Shown here one piece after another: positions 26,801 through 34,727 of a stretch of 35,199 bases of DNA (the first letter of the stretch is position 1; each line of letters opens with the position of its first letter). This DNA comes from Lachnospiraceae bacterium (GTDB lineage: Bacteria; Bacillota; Clostridia; Lachnospirales; Lachnospiraceae): contig JAILRO010000056.1 of the NCBI GenBank assembly GCA_024698145.1, positions 1 through 35,199 on the forward strand, written 5' to 3'. The notes below the pieces were generated by a model, which was not told the DNA's origin, did no database searches, and worked only from the letters and a program-made list of their open reading frames with translations. A program made the translations under genes and the position numbers.

Positions 26801-27268
26801 CCCACTATAAAATGTTCCCCATGAATCTTCATATGGCTCTTCATCAACCGAAGCAGTTCCAAGACTTGCTTCATATAAAGCGTCGGTATATCTTACAGGC
26901 GAACCAAACTCTCCCGGGTCTTCAACCGTCGGATCCAGACCAAAAACAAAATTCTTATTGCCCATATTTTGAATACAATATATATATTTCAGATCAATAT
27001 TATTCTGAAAATATGTAAGCGTATCCATTATTGATTCGTAAGCTTCTGTACCTTTATCTTGTGGCGTTATATTTTTTAGTGCATCACCATCTATCATATC
27101 TGACGCAGTTTTGACTATATCGAGCATTCTCATATCCATAAGTTCTTTCATGGACATACTCGATTGTGACATTAACAAAAGACCTAATGTTACATTAACC
27201 ACAACCAAAAAAAATATAAGCAAAGCGTATCTTAATTTGCCTTTTTTTATCTTGTTACCAACTTCCAT
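23786..27268 (-). CDS. Hybrid sensor histidine kinase with three PAS-like repeats (HisKA–HATPase–REC–Hpt)
   Basis: 1160 aa. An N-terminal membrane helix (residues ~13-34), an extracellular sensor (~35-185) and a second helix (~188-210) come first. Three tandem PAS-like modules follow, at about 220-350, 353-490 and 495-625. Each ends in W-R-x-R-(F/Y)-(I/V) ... (L/I)-x-E-(D/I)-I-(D/N)-x-E-K. Then come HisKA with His650 (SHEIRTP), HATPase (LTNAVKYT, DTGIGI, GTGLGM), a receiver (VVDD 907-909, Asp952, Lys1004) and Hpt with His1101 (VHALKSSSRL). This is a complete phosphorelay. It starts 31 nt after its paralogue, probably on the same transcript. Its 3' end overlaps the convergent subtilase gene. 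Confidence 0.93.
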   Translation of the reverse strand: MEVGNKIKKGKLRYALLIFFLVVVNVTLGLLLMSQSSMSMKELMDMRMLDIVKTASDMIDGDALKNITPQDKGTEAYESIMDTLTYFQNNIDLKYIYCIQNMGNKNFVFGLDPTVEDPGEFGSPVRYTDALYEASLGTASVDEEPYEDSWGTFYSGYSPVFDSDGNVAGIVAVDFSKDWYDTQLIKEKSIIFGVLIVTLFISFLLAANLLYGERKRREIASQLSATADIYISMHEINFLTDTFSEVINNKKEASAIIGETRTDSQYIIRTIMTEFSDESSREALLDFVDFSKINERLKDRNTLTLEWLNADGEWRRSRYIVSERTPAGHVARALYLIEDIDKEKIERDTALETIDMMNEQISSVARIYFRMADLDIVNDTMRMIRTEYQDDMDNYVGEVIHGAYANVRRVLDQFVEDVSKHAMFDFVNIDTINDRLRNTNTITEEFISKDIGWCRARFVVSKRNEDGTVAHALWLVEIIDEEKRRRDMLTQAAETLNDRISSIANIYMTAHEIDLTTDTFTEIRSNIDYVNDVIGESHINAHDTLMKVMDNVVDETFIEDIRKFVNLRTIERRMRKFDTITIEYMNKEKLWRRGRFIASKRDEQGRLLRVIWLTEDINAEKKERDKLIDMSQRALAASEAKSAFLSNVSHEIRTPINAVLGMNEMILRECDDENIVSYSNSIRTAGSTLLGLINDILDFSKIEAGKLEIIPVDYDLSSVISDLVNMIQKKADDKGLKLILDINKDVPKQLHGDEVRIKQVITNILTNAVKYTEKGSVTFSIDYEVIPDEPDNVMLNVSVKDTGIGIKRKDMYKLFSEFDRIEEERNRGVEGTGLGMSITKRLLEMMDSILEVESIYKLGSKFSFKLKQQVVKWEKLGDYQAAYKAALGKREKYKEKFKAPTAEILVVDDTPENLMVFKSLLKQNCVKIDTAESGDEGLALARDKKYDIIFLDHMMPDKDGIETLHELREKALNVDTPAVCLTANAISGARERYISEGFNDYLTKPIEPDRLEYMLLEYLPEDKISDFDEEDNTDNAVENKESKWYDNLKGIDAKAALTNSGSEDMFYMVLQLFNEAYQERYDELQSFYESKDFENYTIKVHALKSSSRLAGALELGDKAEALEHAGNNKDIDFIIANHADMMQTYQLLIDEISPLFPEEE

Positions 27269-27299
27269 AAACCGATTCTTTAACGTAAGCAGTATTTGC

Positions 27300-30146
27300 T
27301 TAGTCGTTACTTACGACCTCCTGTTTTAATTCAAACGAAAACTTAGAACCCATTCCCGAAATACTCTCAACCTGAAGTGTAGAATCCATCATTTCCAATA
27401 ACCTTTTTGCAGTTCTCATAGACAGACCTGAACCTTCTACCTTACCTTCTTTTGGAAAATCACCATCAGATGACAGTTTACCCATATATTCTTTTTCTAT
27501 ACCGCATCCGGTATCTATTACAGATACATTAAGCATTACACATTCTGGCTCATCTTTTATTTCATCGCAATCAATACTAAGAGTAACCGAACCTTCTTCT
27601 GTGTATAATATTGCATTATTAAGCATTTTTTCAATTACATTCTTAATACAGTCAATTGAACCGTGCAGACTATCCGGAACATTTTTGTTTATGTCTGTTT
27701 CAAAGATAATACCCTTTGTATCAACTGCATTTTGAACTTTTTGCTTAAGCTCTTCCACCATCTTGACAGGTTCATAATTAACCGAAGTTAAATTCATGTT
27801 TTTAGACTCTATTTTTGAATACTCGCGAATTTTCTCCACAAGTTCCTGCAAAGACGAAGTATCTTCTTTGATGTCATTTTCTATTTCATTTGCTATATTT
27901 GAAAGGAACGACGAATCAATTTTCTTGACTGAACTTGCCTGCTTTGATATTTTTTCAAATTTGTCATGTTCTTTTTTCTCATTATCTATATCTTCTGTAA
28001 GCCACATCACGTGTGTGATTCCGCCATTCTCATCACGTCTCGATACAACAAATCTACCACGTCGCCACTCATCATTAACATTTTTAAATTCAATTGTTAT
28101 CGTATCGTTATTACCCATACGTTCCCCAAGAGTCTTCAAATCAATAAAACTCATGACGTCTTTCTTGAATCTTTCCGCCGTACGGTATTTCATAACATTT
28201 CTGAAATTATCCTGAGCATGTGTACGCGCCTCTCCGATAATATCTGTAATGAACTCTGCACCGTTTTTGAGTGGCACAAATGTATCATTGGTAATATTAA
28301 TCTCATGCGCCGAAACATAGATGTTAGCAATTGAAGATACACGATAATTAAGTGTTTGTGCCGCCTCTGTCAAATTATCTCTTCTACGCTTTTCATCATC
28401 TATACTTTCAATAAGCCATAGAATATGTGCTATTTTACCTTGATTATTACGTTTTGATACAACAAGTCTTGCTCTGCACCATTCATCATCACAATTGTAA
28501 AACTCTTCTGTTATAACATCACTATCGCCAAAACGTTCCTCCAAAGTTGAGAAATTAAGAAATTGATGCATCGCATCTCTTGACATTTTATGCGTAAATC
28601 TTTCAACAACCTCATATGCTATCTGCTGGGCATTTTCAACAAGTGGTGTCAAAAATTCAGAAGGGTTCGAAGCCTGAAGTTTGATTTCACGAAATGTGTC
28701 ATCTATAAGATTAACATCATGCATCGAAAAATAAATATTGGCAATAGACGAGATCTGATTATTCATAAGTTTAACGGTCTCTATTGTCGTATCCCTCTCT
28801 GTCTTTTCCTTGTCGATATCCTCTACAAGATACACCACACGGGCGACCATTCCCACAGCGGTTCTTTCAGATACAATAAAACGGGCTCTACGCCATTCTC
28901 CGGCTGTACTCTGGAATTCATGTGTTATTGTATTAACATTCTTAAGTCGTGAACTGAGTGTATCAAGGTCAACAAAATCGAGCATATCCTCCTTTGACGA
29001 CGGAGCCGTATATTCCTCATATATCTCCTTAATAAGCTTACTTGCATTATCACCGGAAGATGCAACTTTTGCAGCGGTTTTTTTCTCGTTGTTATATACC
29101 TCGCTGTAAGTATCATTTAGTAAGTTTATCTCATACATGGACATATAGATATCCGCTGTAGAAGAAAGACGACTACTGAGTCGTTCAAGCATAAGACGCT
29201 TTTTGTTTGAACTAATCATCATCGCAAGAATAATAATTATAATAAGTATTATTGTTGCTATAGTAACTTCAAGTATCATTAACAAAGGCTTGAATACGGA
29301 CGTTGCGTTATTGACAGACACGCACAAGAAATCATTCTTAAGCCCCGCTACATAAACAATATAATGTTTTTTGTTGTATCTTAACTCAAAATACCCTTCA
29401 TCTTCATTGTCATTTAAGTTAATCTTTTTAAATATCTCGGAACCAATACCATTTGATTCTTCACTATAATTCTTGCCAATTTCTTCCTTGTCGGAATGTG
29501 CAACCACATACCCATTCCTATCAAGAACAATATGTAAATCAGATGTCTTTGAAGATACAGACTGCTCCGTCATCTTCTGTATGGCATCAAGCGTGATATC
29601 CATAGATACAACACTTTCACCATCATCTAACATTTTAGATATCGCCATAAGAATAGTTCCTGTCTGTGCATCAAGATAAGGTTCAATCATTGCAACCTCA
29701 CCATTTTTCTCTTTTGCCTTGATATACCATGGGCGTTCTGTAGGTACAAAATCCTCATCCGGTTCCCATAACAAACCGTCAAGGAACTCTCCATTGATAT
29801 AACCATACAATCCTGATGTATTCTCAAAAACAGTATTCTGAATAGCAGTTGTCTGACCTACAAGATAATCAAGTATCTGCTGATTTGAATTATTCTCAGC
29901 CATCATCCCTTCTATAGTGTATGCAGTAAGTTTGACAGCATCCGTACTTGTAGAAAGATAATCGTCCAACTTTTCTTCAACTTCTCTTGCCGATGCTTCA
30001 CCGTTTTTAATGATTATCTCACGTTTAGCATTATAAAGCATATTATAAAACACAATTATGGTACCAACAATAAATGTTGCTACCATAATCGTTATTATTA
30101 CGCTTCTTAAAAGTATAAGATTGCTATTGACGTTTCTTTTATCCAT
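27300..30146 (-). CDS. dCache-type sensor histidine pseudokinase with three PAS-like repeats
   Basis: 948 aa, paralogous to the next gene. The extracytoplasmic sensor between two helices (~15-37 and ~288-311) is dCache_1-like, with RPWYIKA (138-144) and SMDITL, resembling amino-acid-binding dCache domains. Three PAS-like modules follow (~325-452, 458-590, 598-730). The dimerisation segment reads FLSNIANEIEND where the paralogue has FLSNVSHEIRTP, so the phospho-accepting His is Asn753. The ATPase still has N-box (LNNAILYT), DTGCGI and GSGLSM. No receiver or Hpt follows. It probably cannot autophosphorylate and may signal through the kinase downstream. The ATG at 30146 follows AAAGGATC. Confidence 0.9.
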   Translation of the reverse strand: MDKRNVNSNLILLRSVIITIMVATFIVGTIIVFYNMLYNAKREIIIKNGEASAREVEEKLDDYLSTSTDAVKLTAYTIEGMMAENNSNQQILDYLVGQTTAIQNTVFENTSGLYGYINGEFLDGLLWEPDEDFVPTERPWYIKAKEKNGEVAMIEPYLDAQTGTILMAISKMLDDGESVVSMDITLDAIQKMTEQSVSSKTSDLHIVLDRNGYVVAHSDKEEIGKNYSEESNGIGSEIFKKINLNDNEDEGYFELRYNKKHYIVYVAGLKNDFLCVSVNNATSVFKPLLMILEVTIATIILIIIIILAMMISSNKKRLMLERLSSRLSSTADIYMSMYEINLLNDTYSEVYNNEKKTAAKVASSGDNASKLIKEIYEEYTAPSSKEDMLDFVDLDTLSSRLKNVNTITHEFQSTAGEWRRARFIVSERTAVGMVARVVYLVEDIDKEKTERDTTIETVKLMNNQISSIANIYFSMHDVNLIDDTFREIKLQASNPSEFLTPLVENAQQIAYEVVERFTHKMSRDAMHQFLNFSTLEERFGDSDVITEEFYNCDDEWCRARLVVSKRNNQGKIAHILWLIESIDDEKRRRDNLTEAAQTLNYRVSSIANIYVSAHEINITNDTFVPLKNGAEFITDIIGEARTHAQDNFRNVMKYRTAERFKKDVMSFIDLKTLGERMGNNDTITIEFKNVNDEWRRGRFVVSRRDENGGITHVMWLTEDIDNEKKEHDKFEKISKQASSVKKIDSSFLSNIANEIENDIKEDTSSLQELVEKIREYSKIESKNMNLTSVNYEPVKMVEELKQKVQNAVDTKGIIFETDINKNVPDSLHGSIDCIKNVIEKMLNNAILYTEEGSVTLSIDCDEIKDEPECVMLNVSVIDTGCGIEKEYMGKLSSDGDFPKEGKVEGSGLSMRTAKRLLEMMDSTLQVESISGMGSKFSFELKQEVVSND

Positions 30147-30169
30147 TGATTACTGATCCTTTGTTACAG

Positions 30170-30198
30170 ATTATTCATATTCAAAATATAATTGTAAA
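30170..30198 (-). promoter_or_regulatory. Promoter of the tandem kinase genes
   Basis: On the minus strand TTTACA (30198-30193) and AATAAT (30175-30170) are 17 nt apart, about 25 nt upstream of the pseudokinase start. It probably drives both kinase genes. Confidence 0.65.
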
Positions 30199-30224
30199 AG
30201 CATCGAATTGTGTTATTAGCACTT

Positions 30225-31214
30225 TTAAGCTATATCGTTGCCATTCTTAACTCCGTTTGCTGCATCCATCATGTTGGTAAGTGTTGTCTCGGCAATCGAT
30301 TCCAGTGCTTCTAAAGTATAGAATCCCTGATGAGAAGTTATCATTACATTAGGGAACGAAAGCAATCTTGCCGTTACCGAACTTTGCATAATCTCATCTG
30401 ACTTATCCTCATAAACATAACCGGTTTCTTCCTCATACACATCAAGTCCTACTCCAAGGAACTTATTAAGTCTTATTCCTTCAATAAGCTCATCTGTATC
30501 AACAAGCGCTCCTCTTGATGTATTAACAAGAATTACGCCATCTTTCATTTTCTTAATATTCTCAATATTAATCATGTGGTATGTGCTGTCAAGAAGCGGG
30601 CAATGAAGTGAAATAAGGTCACTTCGCGATAACAGTTCATCAAGAGATACATACTCCACAAACTCCTTAAGATCTGGATTCTCATACACATCATAGGCAA
30701 TAACTTTCATACCGAATCCGCGACATATTCTTGCCATAGCAGCACCTATCTTACCGGTACCGACTATACCTGCTGTCTTTTCAAAGAAGTTAACACCGCG
30801 AAGTCCTTTCAATGTATAATCGTTCTCACGTACCTTGTTGTAAGCTTTGTATAAACGTCTGTTAACAGCAAGAGCAAGTCCCATAGCAAGCTCTGCAACA
30901 GATTCCGGTGAATATCCCGGCACTCTTTTAACAATTATGCCAAGTTCTTTTGCTTTTTCCACATCAACATTATTGAATCCTGCACATCTCATAAGCACAT
31001 ATTTCACGCCCTCGTCATGAAGTATCTGCAACGTCTCCGCACCCACATTAGCGCTAACAAATGCACATATTCCATCGTACCCCTTTGCAAGTGGCGCAGT
31101 CACCGGTTCTAACTCATGATCGATATAATCGATTTCTATATCCGGGTAATTCTCACTCACCGGACCAAATGATTTCTTATCATAGATTTTTGCCGCATAA
31201 AATAACAATTTCAT
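30225..31214 (-). CDS. ldhA: D-lactate dehydrogenase (D-2-hydroxyacid dehydrogenase)
   Basis: 329 aa. It belongs to the D-isomer-specific 2-hydroxyacid dehydrogenases, probably the fermentative enzyme that reduces pyruvate to D-lactate with NADH. The NAD-binding motif is GIVGTGKIG (about residues 148-156). Catalytic residues are Arg in VNTSRGALVD, Glu in LDVYEEE and His in ITSHQGFYT. The last motif, with its aromatic residues, is typical of D-lactate dehydrogenases. The ATG at 31214 follows GGAGGAAGG. It has its own upstream region and lies 78 nt before the pseudokinase gene. The gene symbol is by family resemblance. Confidence 0.92.
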   Translation of the reverse strand: MKLLFYAAKIYDKKSFGPVSENYPDIEIDYIDHELEPVTAPLAKGYDGICAFVSANVGAETLQILHDEGVKYVLMRCAGFNNVDVEKAKELGIIVKRVPGYSPESVAELAMGLALAVNRRLYKAYNKVRENDYTLKGLRGVNFFEKTAGIVGTGKIGAAMARICRGFGMKVIAYDVYENPDLKEFVEYVSLDELLSRSDLISLHCPLLDSTYHMINIENIKKMKDGVILVNTSRGALVDTDELIEGIRLNKFLGVGLDVYEEETGYVYEDKSDEIMQSSVTARLLSFPNVMITSHQGFYTLEALESIAETTLTNMMDAANGVKNGNDIA

Positions 31215-31289
31215 AGTAACCTTCCTCCTTCTTCACGCCTTTTTATTTTACATAGTAATTTAACTATATTATTATATCAAATCAACGAA

Positions 31290-31332
31290 AAAAATGCAAA
31301 AAGATACCTACTAATATAGGTATCTTTTTTTC
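31290..31332 (-). terminator. Bidirectional-looking intrinsic terminator after uvrD-type gene
   Basis: AGATACCTA (31302-31310) and TAGGTATCT (31317-31325) form a 9-bp stem. It has A-rich DNA on its left and seven to eight T on its right, so U-tracts exist on both strands. It directly follows the leftward helicase gene and precedes ldhA. Confidence 0.85.
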
Positions 31333-31337
31333 GATAA

Positions 31338-33176
31338 TCATTCTTCCGAAACTTCCGCCAAAAACCTTGATGGTTCAAGTTCTCTGTTGTAATAATTTTT
31401 CACCTCATATATATGTAAATGATGCCTTGCACGTGTCATTGCAACATAAAACATTCTGCGCTCTTCCTCAATGTCTGTCGAAAGAACAGCTTTCTTATAT
31501 GGCGACAATCCTTCATTTGCCTCCGGAATAAATACAACATCGTACTCTAAACCTTTTGCGCTATGCATTGTTGTAATTGCAACACCTCGTTTTTCTTCCT
31601 TGACATTGGCTCTGCTGTGGGCGAGCAACTCCTCACGATAAACCGCTATCGAAGCAAACCAATCCTCATATGTCTTATACTGTCTTGATGCTTCCGCAAC
31701 TTCATCCAAAACATCATAAAACTCATCAACATTCAGATGTCTGTATGTTGCATATTCGCTCAAATATTCATCATATCCAATTGATTTCCTTATAAAATTG
31801 ACAGCAGCATACGGTTTTAACTTTGTAAGAAGCTCAAGGTCGTAAGATAACTGTGTTAATCTGTCTGCAATCCAGTCTTTACGTCCCAGTTTGTCTTTAA
31901 TCCTATCAAGACTAATCTCCTTTTCATCAAGCAAATCCCTTGAAATATACCTGTTTGGTTTGTTGATGATTCTAAGGAAAAGTGCCCTGTCCCTATTGCC
32001 GAGCGCAGCATTTATATAGTCGAATATCGTTCTTACCGCAAAATGATCATAAATGCACGTCACTTTATCCCTTGTATAGAACGGAACATTAAACTCTAGT
32101 AATCTATGTGCAAGACTACCTGCCTGTGCGTTGGTTCTATATATCACACTTATTGCGTTATATGGTATTCCCTGCTCATGGTACTTCCTTATCATATCCA
32201 GAATATGACCGTTCTCTTCGCTTCGGTTTTTCATATGATGTATGTATATAGGCTCCTCATATCCTAAGAAACTTACCAATGCCTTTTCGTATCTTGAAGA
32301 ATTATTCTTAATAAGCCTTGCCGAGCCCTCAACTATATTACTGTTGCATCTGTAATTAACGTCCAAAAGTGTCATTTTTACATCCGGATAATCCTCTTTA
32401 AACTTAAGCATTATCTCCGGTCTGGCACCTCGAAAACCGTATATACTCTGATCATCATCGCCAACCACAAACAAGTTATTATCCGGTTTTGCAAGAAGTT
32501 TTGTTATCTCATACTGAAGCTTGTTAATGTCCTGAAACTCATCGACAAGAATATACTTGTAACGGTTTTGCAAAGATGCCAGGATATCCGGTCTTTTTGT
32601 AAGTAAGTCATAGCAATATACCATCATATCATCAAAATCAAGCTTACTGTTGCGCGAAACCGTTTCATTATACTCCCTATATATTTCTCTGAAAATCTCT
32701 TCTCCAACTGTTTGCGAATAAAAATTATCGACATCTATCATATCGCCCTTAACAAGGCTGATTTCACCGATAATATCCGAGATTACTTCTTCCTCGTCAT
32801 CATACTCTAATTGTTTTTTTACAATCAGTTCTTTCACTAACGCATATTTGTTTTCTTCCGAGAAAATGTTGCCTGAATCATAACCGTACGCAACTTTTAA
32901 GATATAAAAGAATACAGAATGAAACGTTCCGAAAGTAGGGCGACGCTTCAGTTTTCTTTTGTATAACGAATAAAATCTCTCCTGCATCTCACTGGCACTT
33001 GCTCTTGTAAAGGTTATAACAAGAATATTTTCAGGTCTTACCTTTGCCTCATCAATAAGATACATTATTCTGTGGACCATCGATGTTGTCTTGCCCGAAC
33101 CCGGACCTGCAAGTGCAAGCATCGGACCGTTCACATGATGTATTGCATCAAGTTGTCCTTTGTTAAAACGTGACAT
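31338..33176 (-). CDS. UvrD/PcrA-like superfamily 1 DNA helicase
   Basis: 612 aa from ATG at 33176, fixed by GAAGGAG 6 nt upstream. SF1A helicase motifs run in order: Q-motif FNKGQLDAI, motif I ALAGPGSGKTT, motif Ia ITFTRASASEMQER, motif II ILVDEFQD, motif III VVGDDDQSIYGFRGA, motif IV NYRC, motif V TTMHSAKGLEYDVVF and motif VI RRMFYVAMTRARHHL. It should unwind DNA 3' to 5' in repair or clear proteins from DNA. It is about 100 residues shorter than PcrA, lacking the long C-terminal extension. It may be a second, short UvrD paralogue rather than the main PcrA. It is 69 nt downstream of gltX, with a hairpin between. Confidence 0.93.
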   Translation of the reverse strand: MSRFNKGQLDAIHHVNGPMLALAGPGSGKTTSMVHRIMYLIDEAKVRPENILVITFTRASASEMQERFYSLYKRKLKRRPTFGTFHSVFFYILKVAYGYDSGNIFSEENKYALVKELIVKKQLEYDDEEEVISDIIGEISLVKGDMIDVDNFYSQTVGEEIFREIYREYNETVSRNSKLDFDDMMVYCYDLLTKRPDILASLQNRYKYILVDEFQDINKLQYEITKLLAKPDNNLFVVGDDDQSIYGFRGARPEIMLKFKEDYPDVKMTLLDVNYRCNSNIVEGSARLIKNNSSRYEKALVSFLGYEEPIYIHHMKNRSEENGHILDMIRKYHEQGIPYNAISVIYRTNAQAGSLAHRLLEFNVPFYTRDKVTCIYDHFAVRTIFDYINAALGNRDRALFLRIINKPNRYISRDLLDEKEISLDRIKDKLGRKDWIADRLTQLSYDLELLTKLKPYAAVNFIRKSIGYDEYLSEYATYRHLNVDEFYDVLDEVAEASRQYKTYEDWFASIAVYREELLAHSRANVKEEKRGVAITTMHSAKGLEYDVVFIPEANEGLSPYKKAVLSTDIEEERRMFYVAMTRARHHLHIYEVKNYYNRELEPSRFLAEVSEE

Positions 33177-33202
33177 ATACACTCCTTCAAATGTACTTAA
33201 AA

Positions 33203-33226
33203 TCGCCACCTGTCATCAGGTGGCGA
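33203..33226 (-). terminator. Hairpin terminator after gltX
   Basis: TCGCCACCTG (33203-33212) and CAGGTGGCGA (33217-33226) form a perfect 10-bp GC-rich stem with a 4-nt loop. On the minus strand it is followed by the short T run ATTTTAAG. It lies between gltX and the helicase gene, 27 nt upstream of the helicase start, so it may give partial termination. Confidence 0.7.
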
Positions 33227-33245
33227 CTGTATTACTGTTATCTAA

Positions 33246-34706
33246 TTATGCATTCTCAAGCTTGGCAATACCAACCTCGATTCGTCTTATCGACTCTTCC
33301 TTACCGAGTATATCCATTATTTCAAATGCTCCACCCGGTGTCATCTGCTTACCGGATACAGCTATACGTACAGGCCAAAGACCGGTACCATTCTTAATAC
33401 CCTTGTTGGCAATATACTCCATAAGTGTATCATGCAGATTATCAAGTGACCAATCATCAACATTTTTAAGAATGTCATACTCCTCTTTTAATATTTCAAG
33501 AGAGTTTTCTGAATTGGTCTTCATTTTCTTATGAGTGTAAAGCTCGATGTCGTAATCCGGAAGTTCCTCGAAGAAATCAATGTGCTCCTTGATATCCGGG
33601 AATACCTCTATACGAGTCTTAACAAGCTCCAATATCTCATCAATCTTGACATCCTTGGTAATAACTTCCTTCACATACGGAAGTGCCATTTCCTTGAACT
33701 TGTCAAAATCCATGTTCTTAATATACTCACCATTCATCCAGCGAAGCTTAACCATGTCAAACACAGCCGGTGATTTGGAAATGTGCTTGTAATCAAAAGC
33801 TTTACAAAGTTCTTCAAGCGAGAATATCTCCTGATTGTCTGTAGGGCTCCAGCCAAGAAGGGCTACAAAATTAACAATAGCCTCTGTAACAAAGCCCTGC
33901 TCAAGAAGGTCCTCATATGAAGAATGTCCGCTTCTCTTAGAAAGCTTCTCATGATTCTCATTAGTAATTGTCGGGCAGTGAATGTAAGTAGGTACATCCC
34001 ATCCAAAAGCCTGATAAAGTCTGTTATATTTCGGTGAAGAAGAAAGGTACTCCTGTCCTCTTACAACATGAGTAATTCCCATCAAATGATCATCTACAAC
34101 GTTAGCAAAATTGTATGTCGGATAACCATCTGACTTAATAAGAATCATATCGTCAAGCTCATTATTAGGAACGGTAATTGTGCCGTATAACTCATCTTCA
34201 AAACTTGTCTCGCCTTCAAGAGGAACATTCTGTCTTATAACGAATGGCTTACCTGCTGCAAGATTAGCCTCTATCTCTTCTTTTGAAAGATTGAGACAAT
34301 GCTTGTCATACTTCCTGATACTCTTGCCGTCAACAACTTCCTCTTTCAAGTTATCAAGTCGCTCTTTATCACAGAAACAATAATATGCCTCACCTTTTTC
34401 AATAAGTTTCTTGGCATATTCCATGTAAAGTCCCTGTTTTACTCTTTCACTCTGAACATACGGACCAACACCACCATCTTTGTCAGGTCCCTCATCATGA
34501 ATAAGACCGGTTCCTTCCATGGTACGATATATAATATCTACCGCGCCTTCTACGTATCTTTCCTGATCCGTATCCTCTATTCTTAAAATGAAATCGCCAT
34601 CCTCATGCTTTGCAACAAGGTACGCATACAAAGCAGTACGCAAATTACCTACATGCATACGACCTGTGGGACTTGGCGCAAATCTTGTTCTTATCTTACC
34701 ACTCAT
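33246..34706 (-). CDS. gltX: Glutamyl-tRNA synthetase
   Basis: 486 aa, a class I aminoacyl-tRNA synthetase of standard length. It charges tRNA-Glu, and in many Bacillota also mischarges tRNA-Gln for the Gat amidotransferase. The HIGH-type motif is in [18 protein letters not shown] and the KMSKS-type motif is [10 protein letters not shown]. The catalytic, stem-contact and helical anticodon-binding domains follow in the normal order. The ATG at 34706 follows AAGGAGAA. The structured repeat begins only about 21 nt upstream, so any promoter must lie inside or beyond that repeat. Confidence 0.98.
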   Translation of the reverse strand: MSGKIRTRFAPSPTGRMHVGNLRTALYAYLVAKHEDGDFILRIEDTDQERYVEGAVDIIYRTMEGTGLIHDEGPDKDGGVGPYVQSERVKQGLYMEYAKKLIEKGEAYYCFCDKERLDNLKEEVVDGKSIRKYDKHCLNLSKEEIEANLAAGKPFVIRQNVPLEGETSFEDELYGTITVPNNELDDMILIKSDGYPTYNFANVVDDHLMGITHVVRGQEYLSSSPKYNRLYQAFGWDVPTYIHCPTITNENHEKLSKRSGHSSYEDLLEQGFVTEAIVNFVALLGWSPTDNQEIFSLEELCKAFDYKHISKSPAVFDMVKLRWMNGEYIKNMDFDKFKEMALPYVKEVITKDVKIDEILELVKTRIEVFPDIKEHIDFFEELPDYDIELYTHKKMKTNSENSLEILKEEYDILKNVDDWSLDNLHDTLMEYIANKGIKNGTGLWPVRIAVSGKQMTPGGAFEIMDILGKEESIRRIEVGIAKLENA

Positions 34707-34727
34707 TATCTATATTCTCCTTAATTC

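Noticed and set aside
27286-27302. TAAGCA/TGCTTA hairpin between the two kinase genes as a terminator
   Set aside because: There is no T-run after the stem on the transcribed strand, and it overlaps the pseudokinase stop codon. At most it is a weak intercistronic hairpin.
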